NCBI GenBank assembly: GCA_050302175.1
Contig: JBNLAN010000020.1
Coordinates: 28,047 to 92,046 of the forward strand
Length of the DNA stretch: 64,000 nt
Direction: 5' to 3'
Origin: JBNLAN01 sp050302175
Lineage (GTDB): Bacteria > Pseudomonadota > Zetaproteobacteria > Mariprofundales > Mariprofundaceae
In this document: positions 7,585-16,210 of the stretch, piece by piece
Numbering within the stretch: position 1 is the first letter of the stretch
Layout: every line of letters starts with the position of its first letter
Translations under genes and position numbers: made by a program
The notes under the pieces: generated by a model
The model's input: the letters and a program-made list of their open reading frames with translations, nothing else
Told to the model about the DNA's origin: nothing
The model's database searches: none

Positions 7585-8931
7585 TTACTTGCCGGAGACG
7601 ACATGCATGCCGCGCAACAGATCGAGTGCACGCTGCAGCTGCGCATCACGCGGCAACCGCTTCAGCATCTCCTCGCTTGGCGAGCCCTCATCAACAGCCG
7701 CTTTCTTACCGGACTGTTTGTCGTTGCCGTTCTGCAGATGTCCTTTCAGGCTGCTTTCAGAGATGGTCGGCAGCTTTCTGAGCGCCTCATCAGCCTCCTT
7801 TGTCGCGGCAACCGTCATCGGTTCGACAATGATATCCGGGGTAATACCGGTCGCCTGAATCGAGCGGCCGCTCGGGGTAAAATAGAGCGCTGTAGTCAGT
7901 TTAACAGCTGTGCCATCGCCAAGATCCACCACAGACTGCACCGAACCCTTGCCGAAACTCTGAGTGCCAAGAAGCACGGCACGCTTGTTGTCCTGCAGTG
8001 CCCCGGCCACGATTTCGGATGCGGAGGCAGAGCCATTGTTGATCAGCACCACCAGCGGCATCCCTTTCAGCATATCACCCTTGATGGCCTTGAATGATAG
8101 CTGCTCACCGATGCGCGACTTGGTACTGACGATACCTCCGGAATCGAGGAACATATCTGCAATCTCAACCGACTGATTCAACAAACCGCCGGGGTTGTTG
8201 CGCAGATCGAGTACGGCCCCGTGGATATGCCCATTCGCGCGTTTACGGAGCTGCGCAATCTGATCCTTTAGCAAGTCGCTGGTCTTGTCCTGAAACTGTG
8301 TTACACGCAGATAGGCGTAGCCGGGTGCAAGTAAATCGCCCTTCACCGACTTCACCTGAATCACGGCACGCACGATCCTGAACTCCAGCGGCATATTTTC
8401 ACCCTCACGGAAAACAGTCAGCGTAATCGCGGTTCCCGGCCTGCCACGCATCATCTTCACGGCTTCGGTCAGGCTGATCTCTTTGGCGATCTGATCACCA
8501 ATTTTAATGATGAGGTCGCCCGCCTTCATGCCGATGCGGTCGGCCGGGGTATCCTCAATCGGCGCAATCACGCGCACCCCGCCTTCGGCGGCCACAATCT
8601 CGATTCCAAGCCCGCCGAATTCACCGCGAGTATCCACCTGCATCTGCTTGTACATATCCTGATCGAGATACATCGAGTGGGGATCGAGGTTGGTCAGCAT
8701 GCCGGCCAGGGCGCCGTCAATCAGTTCGGAATCGGTGGTCTCTTTCACATAGGAGCGGCGCACCAGCTCCATCACCTCGGAAAATTTCTTGAGCTGCGTA
8801 TAGTCGGTGGACGTAGCCGCGGCTGCGGTCGCCTGTGTCGTCGCCCCTGGCGGGTTCCAGGCCAGCACGGCCAGCAGACAGGTCACCGAGGTTCCTGCAA
8901 CAATCATCCAACGCTTCAATTTCAATGACAT
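7585..8931 (-). CDS. ctpA: Carboxy-terminal processing protease CtpA (S41)
   Basis: Periplasmic S41 serine protease of 448 residues. Start chosen at the ATG at 8931 because GGAG lies eight bases upstream and the product then opens with a signal anchor (MSLKLKRWMIVAGTSVTCLL); a longer frame to 8976 would overlap the upstream gene. The N-terminal helical region is followed by a PDZ domain (~98-185: GGLGIEI, GMKAGDLIIKI) and the protease domain with catalytic Ser303 (NNGSASASEI) and Lys328 (SFGKGSVQ), spaced 25 apart as in E. coli Tsp. Downstream of an EnvC-like gene, a common pairing for peptidoglycan-hydrolase control. Confidence 0.93.
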   Translation of the reverse strand: MSLKLKRWMIVAGTSVTCLLAVLAWNPPGATTQATAAAATSTDYTQLKKFSEVMELVRRSYVKETTDSELIDGALAGMLTNLDPHSMYLDQDMYKQMQVDTRGEFGGLGIEIVAAEGGVRVIAPIEDTPADRIGMKAGDLIIKIGDQIAKEISLTEAVKMMRGRPGTAITLTVFREGENMPLEFRIVRAVIQVKSVKGDLLAPGYAYLRVTQFQDKTSDLLKDQIAQLRKRANGHIHGAVLDLRNNPGGLLNQSVEIADMFLDSGGIVSTKSRIGEQLSFKAIKGDMLKGMPLVVLINNGSASASEIVAGALQDNKRAVLLGTQSFGKGSVQSVVDLGDGTAVKLTTALYFTPSGRSIQATGITPDIIVEPMTVAATKEADEALRKLPTISESSLKGHLQNGNDKQSGKKAAVDEGSPSEEMLKRLPRDAQLQRALDLLRGMHVVSGK

Positions 8932-8960
8932 ACATCTTCTCCGTTTATCCGGCGCGTATC

Positions 8961-10118
8961 CTATCGCCTGCACCATTTCGCCGGGTCGACCGGCTTCGTA
9001 CGATCCCTGAGCTCAAAATAGAGCCGAACGCTCTCTACCCAGCCTGTGTTTCCGGCCTCGGCCAGCAATTCGCCCGTCTCGATCCAGTCGCCCAACTGCT
9101 TGAACAACCGATCATTGTGCGCATAAATACTCACCAGGCCTTCACCGTGGTCAACAATTAACATCAGACCATAGCCGCCAAACCAGTCTGCATAGCGCAC
9201 TCGCCCCGCCGAAACGGCATGAACCTGCCTGCTGCGCCCATATGGCGCAAGCTGTACGCCTGCGAGCTTGCCATGCCCACTCGACAGCTCCGTGCCAAAC
9301 CCGGCCACCACCCGGCCTTTCAGTGGCCATTTCAGTCTCCCCTTCTGCTTGCGCATGGAAACTTTGGCAACCTTATCCTCGCCCGGCAGACTCAGCCCGA
9401 ATCCTGAAAGCAGGCGCTGCAGGGCCTGCTCCTGTCTGGCCAGTTCCCTGTCGCGCTGCGCCTGCAAATTCGCATCCTGATGCACACTGCGCATCAGCTC
9501 GCGCTTGGCCTCCACCGCCCGCGCCAGCTCCGTCTCCCGCTCAAGTTTCTGCCGGTGTAGCGCCGCCAGTGCATCGCGCTGGATTTGCAACAGCTTTTCA
9601 AGCCGCTCCAGTTCACTCACCGCAGCCAGATAGGCGCGCTGCTCCCCGGCCTGCGACTCAATCAGCTGCTGCAGCATATATTTTCGATGCGGAATTTCGG
9701 TTACCGGCACCCCGGCCATGGCATCCAGCCAGCCCGGCCTGCGATTACCCCGCTGATAAGCCGCCACCGATTGTGCCAGCATGCGCTTTTGCAATACCAC
9801 CACCTTTTCCCTCTGCTCTTTCTGCTCGCCATGCAGAGAGGCAAGCTTCTGATCCGCAGTTTTTACATCCGCTTCAACCGTACGGCTAGCATCGCGGGCA
9901 TTCACCAGCTGGCTATCCAGTTCGCCCAGCTCCCGGCCCAGTTTTCCGAGCTGCCCCTCCAGCCGCTTGCGTTCGGCCTGCAGGCGTTCGCGCTCCTGAT
10001 GAATGGCAGAAATCTTCTCACCGATCTGCGCCTTATTGTCGGCAACAGCCACCGGCGCCTGCCAAAGCAGACTGGCAACGAACACGGGGAGAAGCCCCAT
10101 CATCGTGTTGGATTTCAT
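8961..10118 (-). CDS. EnvC-like murein hydrolase activator (coiled coil + LytM)
   Basis: Starting at the ATG at 10118 the product is 385 residues with a signal peptide (MKSNTMMGLLPVFVASLLW..., ending AVA). Residues ~27-230 form long coiled coils rich in E/K/R/Q, followed by a C-terminal LytM/peptidase M23 domain (~265-385: FGTELSSGHGKLAGV, VHAVSAGRVRYADWFGGYGLMLIVDHG, YAHNDRL). In EnvC-type activators the LytM domain has lost zinc ligands; here the first ligand position reads SGHGKLAGVQ rather than HxxxD, so activation rather than hydrolysis is likely. It starts 10 bases after the rlmH stop; an upstream extension in frame overlaps rlmH. Confidence 0.85.
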   Translation of the reverse strand: MKSNTMMGLLPVFVASLLWQAPVAVADNKAQIGEKISAIHQERERLQAERKRLEGQLGKLGRELGELDSQLVNARDASRTVEADVKTADQKLASLHGEQKEQREKVVVLQKRMLAQSVAAYQRGNRRPGWLDAMAGVPVTEIPHRKYMLQQLIESQAGEQRAYLAAVSELERLEKLLQIQRDALAALHRQKLERETELARAVEAKRELMRSVHQDANLQAQRDRELARQEQALQRLLSGFGLSLPGEDKVAKVSMRKQKGRLKWPLKGRVVAGFGTELSSGHGKLAGVQLAPYGRSRQVHAVSAGRVRYADWFGGYGLMLIVDHGEGLVSIYAHNDRLFKQLGDWIETGELLAEAGNTGWVESVRLYFELRDRTKPVDPAKWCRR

Positions 10119-10128
10119 GACTGCGGGT

Positions 10129-10578
10129 TTAATCACGATGGTAAGGATGCCCCTGCAGGATGGAAAAAGCACGGTAGGTCTGCTCAAGCACAAAAGCACG
10201 TACCAGCTGGTGCGGCAGCGTCATGGCCGAAAGGCTCCAGATACGACCTGCCGCCTGACGCACCGAGTCGTGCACGCCGGAAGCACCGCCAATCACAAAA
10301 TCCTGCGCGGCGTTGCCCGGCAACTTTTCCAGAAAGGCAGCCACATCCCGGCTGCTGAGCGGCTTGCCACGCTCATCGAACAACACAAAATCTTTACCTG
10401 CCGTATCGAGAATACTCTTCGCCTCCTGCTGCTTGCGCTGCCCGGGCTGTTTGCCCCGGCCTTCCGGCAGCTCAATCACCTCAAACCCGGTAAACGGACG
10501 AATGCGTTTGACGAAGCGCTCCTCATAGGTGGCGAGCTCCGCCGCCCCCCTGCCGACTACAATCAGGCGTAGTTTCAT
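10129..10578 (-). CDS. rlmH: 23S rRNA pseudouridine-1915 N3-methyltransferase RlmH
   Basis: 149-residue SPOUT-class methyltransferase that methylates pseudouridine 1915 of 23S rRNA on assembled 70S ribosomes using SAM. The family signatures are visible: LFDERGKPLSSRDVAAFLEKL in the middle, FVIGGASGVHDSVRQAA as the knotted SAM-binding segment, and the C-terminal LPHQLVRAFVLEQTYRAFSILQGHPYHRD. Length is close to the ~155 typical. Its ATG overlaps the rsfS stop by four bases, giving a coupled nadD-rsfS-rlmH run. Confidence 0.95.
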   Translation of the reverse strand: MKLRLIVVGRGAAELATYEERFVKRIRPFTGFEVIELPEGRGKQPGQRKQQEAKSILDTAGKDFVLFDERGKPLSSRDVAAFLEKLPGNAAQDFVIGGASGVHDSVRQAAGRIWSLSAMTLPHQLVRAFVLEQTYRAFSILQGHPYHRD

Positions 10579-10970
10579 TCACCCGCGTCGAGGTCAACGG
10601 TTCCGGCAGGGCGGGCCCAAAGCCGCTCCAGACGGAAACTATCGCGCACCTCAGGCAGGAACAGGTGTACCACCACATCGCCGAGATCGACCAGCAGCCA
10701 CTCCATTGCCTCTTCACCCTCGGGATGAAACGGCATGCCGTACCGGTGTGCCACGCCGACCAGGCTCTGCGCCATCGCTTTCAGCTGCCGGTCGGTGCGA
10801 CCCGTGGCAAGAATGAAGCGATCCGCAAACGCGCACTTCCCCTTCACATCCAGCACCAGAATATCCTGCGCTTTTTTATCTTCCAGTGCCTCAATGGCGG
10901 CTGCGGTGATCGTTTCGAGCACCGTGTCGTTTGATTGCTCCTTCTTTGCCAAACCTTGCTCCTTGTTCAT
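10575..10970 (-). CDS. rsfS: Ribosomal silencing factor RsfS
   Basis: 131-residue RsfS/Iojap protein that binds L14 of the large subunit and blocks subunit joining in starvation. Recognisable family segments are EALEDKKAQDILVLDV, FADRFILATGRTDRQLKAMAQ, EGEEAMEWLLVDLGDVVVHLF and the ending RLERLWA. The ATG at 10970 is chosen because it overlaps the nadD stop by four bases (ATGA) and removes an unrelated N-terminal tail present in the longer frame. The product is slightly longer than E. coli RsfS because of a charged N-terminus (MNKEQGLAKKEQ). Confidence 0.93.
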   Translation of the reverse strand: MNKEQGLAKKEQSNDTVLETITAAAIEALEDKKAQDILVLDVKGKCAFADRFILATGRTDRQLKAMAQSLVGVAHRYGMPFHPEGEEAMEWLLVDLGDVVVHLFLPEVRDSFRLERLWARPAGTVDLDAGE

Positions 10971-11593
10971 TGATTCATTCTCTTTCCATAGGTCGATTCG
11001 ACCATATCGCACACGCTCTCCGGCACCAGCCCGGCCAGCGATTGTGATGCTTCGGCACGCTGCCGGATTTCAGTCGCAGAGACCTCCGGCAGCTCAGCCT
11101 CAATGCGCAGCACCACACCCGGTTCGTCCGAGCGGGCCCACTCATCGCGTGATACCTCGCGCCAGCCAAGCGGCACCTCTAAAGCATGCCCCCTGCGTGC
11201 AAATGCCACCACCCGGCAAAGTGCAGTGTGCGCAGGCCACTCCACCCAGCTTGCCATACCGGCGAAGGCATCGGCACCCAACAGCAGCACCGGCATCACT
11301 TCGGGATGTTCACTCCGAATCCGCCGCAGCGTATGGATGGTCGGCGTCGGCTCATTGCGCACCACCTCCCAGTCCAACACTTTCACCCGCGGCTCATTGG
11401 CAAAAGTCTTCTTCACCCATGCCAGTCGGGTGGCAGCATCAATATGGCCGGAAAGCTCCCGGTGCACCGGAATACCGACCGGCACCACCCAAACTTCCTC
11501 GACCACCGCCTCTGCAAGCGCAGCCTGCACCAGAGCCACGTGCCCCACATGCGGCGGATCGAAGCTGCCGCCGAATATTCCGATTTGCTTCAA
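10967..11593 (-). CDS. nadD: Nicotinate-nucleotide adenylyltransferase NadD
   Basis: Adenylates nicotinate mononucleotide in NAD synthesis. The HIGH-like nucleotidyltransferase motif is plain (GIFGGSFDPPHVGH), along with LLLGADAFAG in the middle and SATEIRQR near the C-terminus. I place the start at the TTG at 11593, giving 208 residues beginning (M)KQIGIFGG, exactly where family members start. An ATG at 11686 extends the frame by 31 residues, but those codons lie inside a palindromic intergenic element and look nothing like NadD. No strong ribosome site is seen for either start, so the start is the uncertain point, not the function. Confidence 0.92.
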   Translation of the reverse strand: MKQIGIFGGSFDPPHVGHVALVQAALAEAVVEEVWVVPVGIPVHRELSGHIDAATRLAWVKKTFANEPRVKVLDWEVVRNEPTPTIHTLRRIRSEHPEVMPVLLLGADAFAGMASWVEWPAHTALCRVVAFARRGHALEVPLGWREVSRDEWARSDEPGVVLRIEAELPEVSATEIRQRAEASQSLAGLVPESVCDMVESTYGKRMNQ

Positions 11594-11614
11594 GCGTAAC
11601 CCGACATCATGCCA

Positions 11615-11730
11615 GTTGATCGATTTTTGTTTTGTGGCCAGGCGCGATGCGCGCAAAAGCGGAGCGTACCGGAGGTACGTGAGCATTTGAGCACAGCAGC
11701 AACGCCGCCACGGAACAAAAGGCGATCAAC
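11615..11730. repeat. 116-bp imperfect palindromic intergenic element
   Basis: The outer arms, 11615-11638 and 11707-11730, are 24-base inverted repeats differing at four positions (GTTGATCG... against ...CGATCAAC). The exact centre is a smaller palindrome GTACC-GGA-GGTAC at 11666-11678. It fills the gap between proA and nadD and contains no convincing gene. The shape suggests a mobile or MITE-like intergenic repeat; family unknown. Confidence 0.65.
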
Positions 11731-11734
11731 CCGA

Positions 11735-13003
11735 TTAACTGCGCACCTCACCATGGCCGAAAACGATCCACTTCTGCGTGGTTAACCCTTCCAGTCCGAC
11801 CGGGCCGCGCACATGCAGGCGATCGGTGGAGATACCGATCTCGGCACCGAGACCATACTCGAAGCCGTCGGCAAAGCGGGTGCTGGCATTCCACATTACC
11901 GAGGATGAGTCCACCTCGCGCAGGAAACGCTGCCCGGCATCGTAGTTGCCGGTCACAATCGACTCGGTATGGCTGGAGCCATATTTGGCGATGTGGGCAA
12001 TTGCCGCATCGAGACTCTCCACCACCCGCACCGCAAGAATGGCGGCCAGGTACTCGGCATGCCAGTCATCTTCCGTCGCCGCTATCACCTTCAATTTGCC
12101 GGCAGCTTTCATTGTCGCTTCGCAACCACGAATCTCCACGCCCGCAGCCTGCATCGCTGTCACGATCTGCGGTATAAACGCGGGCGCCACCGCTTCATGC
12201 ACCAGCAGCGTCTCTATGGCGTTGCAGACGCCATAGCGATGATTCTTGGCATTCATGGCAATACTCTCCGCCATTGCGAGATCGGCATCCTTGTCTACAT
12301 AAACGTGGCAGATGCCATCCAGATGCTTGATCACCGGAATACGCGACTCATTGGCCACGCGCTCGGTCAGCGAGCGCCCGCCACGCGGAATGATCACATC
12401 CACATACTCACTGGCACGCAAGAGCTCTCCGACCATTGCACGATCGGTAGAGTCGATCAGCTGGATCGCATCCTGCGGCAGGCCCGAATCGACCAGTGCA
12501 CGGCGCAGGCACGCCGCAATAGCACGATTGGAGTGAATCGCTTCGGAACCGCCGCGCAGAATCACGGCATTGCCCGATTTCAGGCAGAGGGCAGCAGCAT
12601 CGGCGGTCACGTTTGGACGCGATTCGTAAATCATGCCCACCACACCGAGCGGCACACGCATATGTCCGACCTGAATACCGGAGGGGCGATAGACCAGATC
12701 GGATATCGCTCCCACAGGATCGGGCAGGGCCGCGATCTGCTCCAGCCCTTCGGCCATCGCCTCGATACGATCCACATTCAGGGCCAGTCGGTCCTTCATC
12801 GCCGCATCGAGCCCGTTCTTGTCAGCAGCTTCCATATCCAGCTTGTTGGCGGCTTCAATCTCATCCGCCTCACGCCGCAATACGGCGGCTGCCTGCAATA
12901 GCGCTGCATTCTTTGCCTGGGTGGCAACGCTGCGCATCAACGTGGCCGCCGCCCTGGCATTGCCCCCCAATCGTTGCATCACTTTCACCACATCTTCACT
13001 CAT
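11735..13003 (-). CDS. proA: Gamma-glutamyl phosphate reductase ProA
   Basis: NADPH-dependent reduction of gamma-glutamyl phosphate to glutamate semialdehyde, second step of proline synthesis. 422 residues, standard length. Aldehyde-dehydrogenase fold with the catalytic Cys260 in YGVCNAIETLLVH; other family motifs are GMIYESRPNVTADA, ILRGGSEAIHSN and DVIIPRGGRSLTERV. A strong purine-rich ribosome site (GGAGAGAAGG) precedes the ATG. Only 12 bases separate it from the proB stop, so proB-proA form one operon unit, fitting the wider theme of osmotic adaptation in this window. Confidence 0.96.
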   Translation of the reverse strand: MSEDVVKVMQRLGGNARAAATLMRSVATQAKNAALLQAAAVLRREADEIEAANKLDMEAADKNGLDAAMKDRLALNVDRIEAMAEGLEQIAALPDPVGAISDLVYRPSGIQVGHMRVPLGVVGMIYESRPNVTADAAALCLKSGNAVILRGGSEAIHSNRAIAACLRRALVDSGLPQDAIQLIDSTDRAMVGELLRASEYVDVIIPRGGRSLTERVANESRIPVIKHLDGICHVYVDKDADLAMAESIAMNAKNHRYGVCNAIETLLVHEAVAPAFIPQIVTAMQAAGVEIRGCEATMKAAGKLKVIAATEDDWHAEYLAAILAVRVVESLDAAIAHIAKYGSSHTESIVTGNYDAGQRFLREVDSSSVMWNASTRFADGFEYGLGAEIGISTDRLHVRGPVGLEGLTTQKWIVFGHGEVRS

Positions 13004-13015
13004 CCTTCTCTCCCT

Positions 13016-14164
13016 TCACTCCTTGCTGACCATTTCCTGGTGCAGCACGAGGTTATCCCGATGCACCACGGATGAAAAATCCTTGTAGCCCAGCACCGCC
13101 TCGATTTGCGAACTCGCCACTCCGACCAGCTTACGCATCTCCTCGGCATTGTAGTTGCAGAGTCCTCGCGCAATCGCCTCTCCGGCAGGGCCGACAATCT
13201 CGACACACTCGCCCTTGTCGAACACCCCATCCACCGCGGTCACACCCACAGGCAAAAGACTGCTGCCCTGCTGTCTGATGGCGCGCGCAGCCCCCGCATC
13301 AACCGTAATACGGCCTTCGGGTTGCAGCACATCGACAATCCAGTGCTGGCGACGTGTCTGGCGATCTGCCCCGCAAAGAAACAGCGTACCGACATCCTCA
13401 CCGGCCAGCAATTTTGCCAGCAGGCCCTCCTCATGACCGCTGATGATCGCGGCAGAGACACCACCACGCGTGGCGATGCGCGCCGCCTTCAGTTTGCTGG
13501 CCATACCGCCAGTGCCGAAATTCGAACCGACATCACCCGCCATCGCCATCACCTCGTGGGTGAGCTCTTCCACCAGCGAGATTCGCGCTGCATCACCATG
13601 GTCGGCAGGATTCCGATCATAGAGCCCCGCCACATCGGTGAGAATTACCATCAGATCGGCATCGATCAGCAGGCTGACCAGTGCACCCAGCGTATCGTTA
13701 TCACCAAACTTGATCTCCTCGACCACCACGGTGTCGTTCTCATTCACAATCGGCAGCACACCACTCTCAAACAGCGTCTCGCCGGTATTGCTGGCATTGA
13801 GATAACGGCGGCGATGCCGCAGATCATCCTTGGTGAGCAGCATCTGCGCGGTATGCACCTCATGCTGCGAAAAGGCCTCTTCATAGGCGCGCATCAGCTT
13901 GGGCTGGCCCACCGCCGCCGCCGCCTGTTTTTCGTGCACGGAGAGATCTTTCCCAACCCAGCCGAGCGCCACCCGCCCCAGCGCCACCGAACCGGAGGTC
14001 ACCACCAGCACTTCGATGCCGCGTTTTCTCAGCCCGGAAATCTCGGAAGCAAAGCGCACGACAGCCTCCCGGCGTACACCGGTTGCAACATCGGCCAGCA
14101 GCGAGCTGCCGATCTTGACGACCAGCCGCTTCACTTTGCCCAGATCAGCACGCGAACGAATCAC
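13016..14164 (-). CDS. proB: Glutamate 5-kinase ProB (with PUA domain)
   Basis: First enzyme of proline synthesis, phosphorylating glutamate. 382 residues: amino-acid kinase domain (~10-250; VVKIGSSLL, NENDTVVVEEIKFGDNDTLGALV, FGTGGMASKLKAA) and C-terminal PUA domain (~275-370; GRITVDAGAARAIRQQGSSLLPVGV). The start is a GTG immediately after the obgE stop (no bases between), so obgE-proB-proA are translated as one series. Proline feedback inhibition is usual in the family; nothing in the sequence here argues otherwise. Confidence 0.95.
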   Translation of the reverse strand: MIRSRADLGKVKRLVVKIGSSLLADVATGVRREAVVRFASEISGLRKRGIEVLVVTSGSVALGRVALGWVGKDLSVHEKQAAAAVGQPKLMRAYEEAFSQHEVHTAQMLLTKDDLRHRRRYLNASNTGETLFESGVLPIVNENDTVVVEEIKFGDNDTLGALVSLLIDADLMVILTDVAGLYDRNPADHGDAARISLVEELTHEVMAMAGDVGSNFGTGGMASKLKAARIATRGGVSAAIISGHEEGLLAKLLAGEDVGTLFLCGADRQTRRQHWIVDVLQPEGRITVDAGAARAIRQQGSSLLPVGVTAVDGVFDKGECVEIVGPAGEAIARGLCNYNAEEMRKLVGVASSQIEAVLGYKDFSSVVHRDNLVLHQEMVSKE

Positions 14165-15202
14165 TCAAACTCCTTCTTTTTCGGCAGGCTCTGCATCCTG
14201 CGCTCTCTTCATCTCCAGCAAGCGATCCCGCACATCGCGCAGAAGCGCTTCAATCCCTGCTCCCGTAACCGCCGAAATGCAGTATAGCGGCAGACCAAAC
14301 TGCTCACCCTCTTTGCGGGCTGCGGCCAGCGCATCCTCATCCAATGCATCGATCTTGTTCAGCACCAAAAGTCGCTGCTTCTCGGGCACCTTGCGCCCAT
14401 ACCCTTTAAGTTCGCCGTCGATCTCCTCGACCTGCTCGGTGATACCGCGCCCATCCACGCTTGCCGCATCGACGATATGCAACAGCAGACCGGTACGCTC
14501 AATGTGACGCAGAAAACGGTGGCCGAGCCCCTTGCCCTCATGCGCCCCCTCGATCAGGCCGGGGATGTCCGCAACCACAAAACCATCGCCATCCTCCATG
14601 AACACCTGCCCGAGCGATGGCTTGATGGTGGTAAACGGATAATCGGCGATCTTCGGACGCGCATTGGAGATGCGCGAAAGAAAAGTCGACTTTCCGGCAT
14701 TCGGCAAACCCACCAGCCCCACATCGGCCATCGATTTCAGCTCCAGGATGCGAATACCCTGTTCACCATCCTCGCCCGGTTGCGCATATCTTGGTGCACG
14801 GTTGGTACTGGTGGCAAAACGGGCATTGCCGAGCCCCCCCTTGCCGCCGCGCGCCACCACATACTCCATACCGTTTTTATTCAGATCGGCCAGCGCTTCG
14901 CCATTCTCATCCTTCACAATGGTGCCAACCGGCACCTCGACAGTAATGTCGGCGCCATTCTTGCCGTGCCGATCGGAGCCTTTGCCCTTCTCACCGTTCG
15001 GCGCAATGATCTTCTTGCGCAGATAGAGCTCCTGCAGCGTATTGCGATCATAGGTGGCGACAAAGATCACATGGCCGCCGCGACCGCCATCGCCGCCATC
15101 CGGCCCGCCCCTGGGAATATATTTCTCACGCCGAAACGATGAGCAACCGCCACCGCCGTTGCCCGCTCTAACCTCGATCCTTACTTCATCAATAAAGCGC
15201 AT
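14165..15202 (-). CDS. obgE: GTPase ObgE/CgtA
   Basis: Essential ribosome-associated GTPase acting in 50S assembly and stress control. 345 residues: glycine-rich Obg fold (~1-158; GNGGGGCSSFRREK, GGPDGGDGGRGG) followed by the G domain with P-loop GLPNAGKSTF, switch II DIPGLIEGAHEGKGLG, NKID and SAVTG motifs. Its position downstream of rplU and rpmA and before proB is a classic bacterial order. A terminator lies between rpmA and this gene, so it probably has its own promoter in 15203-15259, though none is obvious. Confidence 0.96.
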   Translation of the reverse strand: MRFIDEVRIEVRAGNGGGGCSSFRREKYIPRGGPDGGDGGRGGHVIFVATYDRNTLQELYLRKKIIAPNGEKGKGSDRHGKNGADITVEVPVGTIVKDENGEALADLNKNGMEYVVARGGKGGLGNARFATSTNRAPRYAQPGEDGEQGIRILELKSMADVGLVGLPNAGKSTFLSRISNARPKIADYPFTTIKPSLGQVFMEDGDGFVVADIPGLIEGAHEGKGLGHRFLRHIERTGLLLHIVDAASVDGRGITEQVEEIDGELKGYGRKVPEKQRLLVLNKIDALDEDALAAARKEGEQFGLPLYCISAVTGAGIEALLRDVRDRLLEMKRAQDAEPAEKEGV

Positions 15203-15259
15203 ATAGGTATCTCATCTCTCTTTGCAGCCTGAGCCTCGCACAACTCACAAGCTAGTGCC

Positions 15260-15294
15260 AAAAAAAAACGGGGCGCAACAAGGCACCCCGTTTT
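15260..15294 (-). terminator. Rho-independent terminator of rplU-rpmA
   Basis: Read on the minus strand: AAAACGGGG, a short loop (TGCCTTGTTGCG), CCCCGTTTT and then a run of further T residues. Stem is nine perfect base pairs. It lies 23 bases after rpmA and 58 bases before obgE, so it should end the ribosomal-protein transcript. Confidence 0.85.
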
Positions 15295-15317
15295 GGTCTG
15301 TTTCGCAATGCGTCCGA

Positions 15318-15566
15318 TCAGTCAGTAATGCGTACAGTCGTGCGGCCTGCACTCTTGTAGTACTCAACGTGACCATCGGTCAGGGCGAACAGGGTGAAGT
15401 CCTTGCCGCAACCGACATTGGCGCCCGGGCGAATTTTGGTGCCGCGCTGGCGAACAATGATATTACCGGCAATAACTGCTTCGCCGCCATACTTCTTCAC
15501 GCCAAGGCGCTTGGAGTTGGAATCGCGTCCGTTTTTGGAAGAACCGCCTGCTTTCTTATGTGCCAT
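15318..15566 (-). CDS. rpmA: 50S ribosomal protein L27
   Basis: 82-residue L27, sited at the peptidyl-transferase centre, where its flexible N-terminus reaches the P-site tRNA. The product starts MAHKKAGGSSKNGRDS, with no Firmicutes-type cleaved leader, and includes the usual KRLGVKKYGGEAVIAGNIIVRQRGTK. It follows rplU with a three-base gap; the pair is a nearly universal operon, ended here by a strong hairpin. Confidence 0.97.
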   Translation of the reverse strand: MAHKKAGGSSKNGRDSNSKRLGVKKYGGEAVIAGNIIVRQRGTKIRPGANVGCGKDFTLFALTDGHVEYYKSAGRTTVRITD

Positions 15567-15569
15567 CGC

Positions 15570-16193
15570 TTACTCCTTGTCTGCCTTCGTAGCTTTAGTC
15601 GCAGCCTTCTTGGCTGCCGGTTTGGCTTCAGCCTTTGCCTTAGGAGCAGCCTTCTTGGCCGGGGCCTTTTCAGCGGCCTTTTTCTCTGCCGGCTTGGCCT
15701 CAGCCTTTGCCTTAGGAGCAGCCTTCTTGGCCGGAGCCTTTTCAGCTACCTCTTTCTTCGGTGCAGCGGCCTTTTTCTCTGCCGGCTTGGCCTCAGCCTT
15801 GGTTTCCGCTTTGGCTTCAACCTTCGCTTCAGCTTTCACTACCGGCTTGGCCTTCGGTGCGGCCGCTTTCTTGCCTGTGCCGCCGGTAGCCGCAACTTCG
15901 GTGATCTGAACTGCGGTGAAATCCTGACGGTGACCCTTGGTCAGCTTGTAGTTTTTGCGACGACGCTTTTTGAATACCACGATCTTGGGACCACGACCCT
16001 GTGCCCTCACGATTGCCGAGACCTTGGCCTTGGCTGCATCCGCGCCAACCTTGATCTCGCCGTTATCGCCCAGCATCAGTACATGGTCAAAATCAATATT
16101 TGCGCCGACTTCGTCGTTGAGCTTCTCAACGCGCAGGATATCGCCTTTCTGCACGCGGTACTGCTTGCCGCCGGTTTGAATAATTGCGTACAT
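15570..16193 (-). CDS. rplU: 50S ribosomal protein L21 with long Lys/Ala-rich tail
   Basis: Residues 1-~102 are normal L21, a 23S rRNA-binding protein (MYAIIQTGGKQYRVQKGD, RVEKLNDEVGA, FKKRRRKNYKLTKGHRQ). The frame then continues for about 105 further residues of almost pure A, K, E and P in repeating units such as KKAAPKAKAEAKPAEKK, roughly doubling the protein (207 residues against ~103 in E. coli). The tail resembles histone H1-type or other disordered polycationic tails. The DNA of the tail has near-repeats (gccggcttggcctcagcc occurs more than once), so it likely grew by slippage. Confidence 0.95.
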   Translation of the reverse strand: MYAIIQTGGKQYRVQKGDILRVEKLNDEVGANIDFDHVLMLGDNGEIKVGADAAKAKVSAIVRAQGRGPKIVVFKKRRRKNYKLTKGHRQDFTAVQITEVAATGGTGKKAAAPKAKPVVKAEAKVEAKAETKAEAKPAEKKAAAPKKEVAEKAPAKKAAPKAKAEAKPAEKKAAEKAPAKKAAPKAKAEAKPAAKKAATKATKADKE

Positions 16194-16210
16194 GTCCTAC
16201 TCCGTATCCC

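Noticed and set aside
13106..14287. 393-codon plus-strand frame opposite proB and the end of obgE
   Set aside because: His/Arg-rich nonsense composition opposite confidently identified genes.
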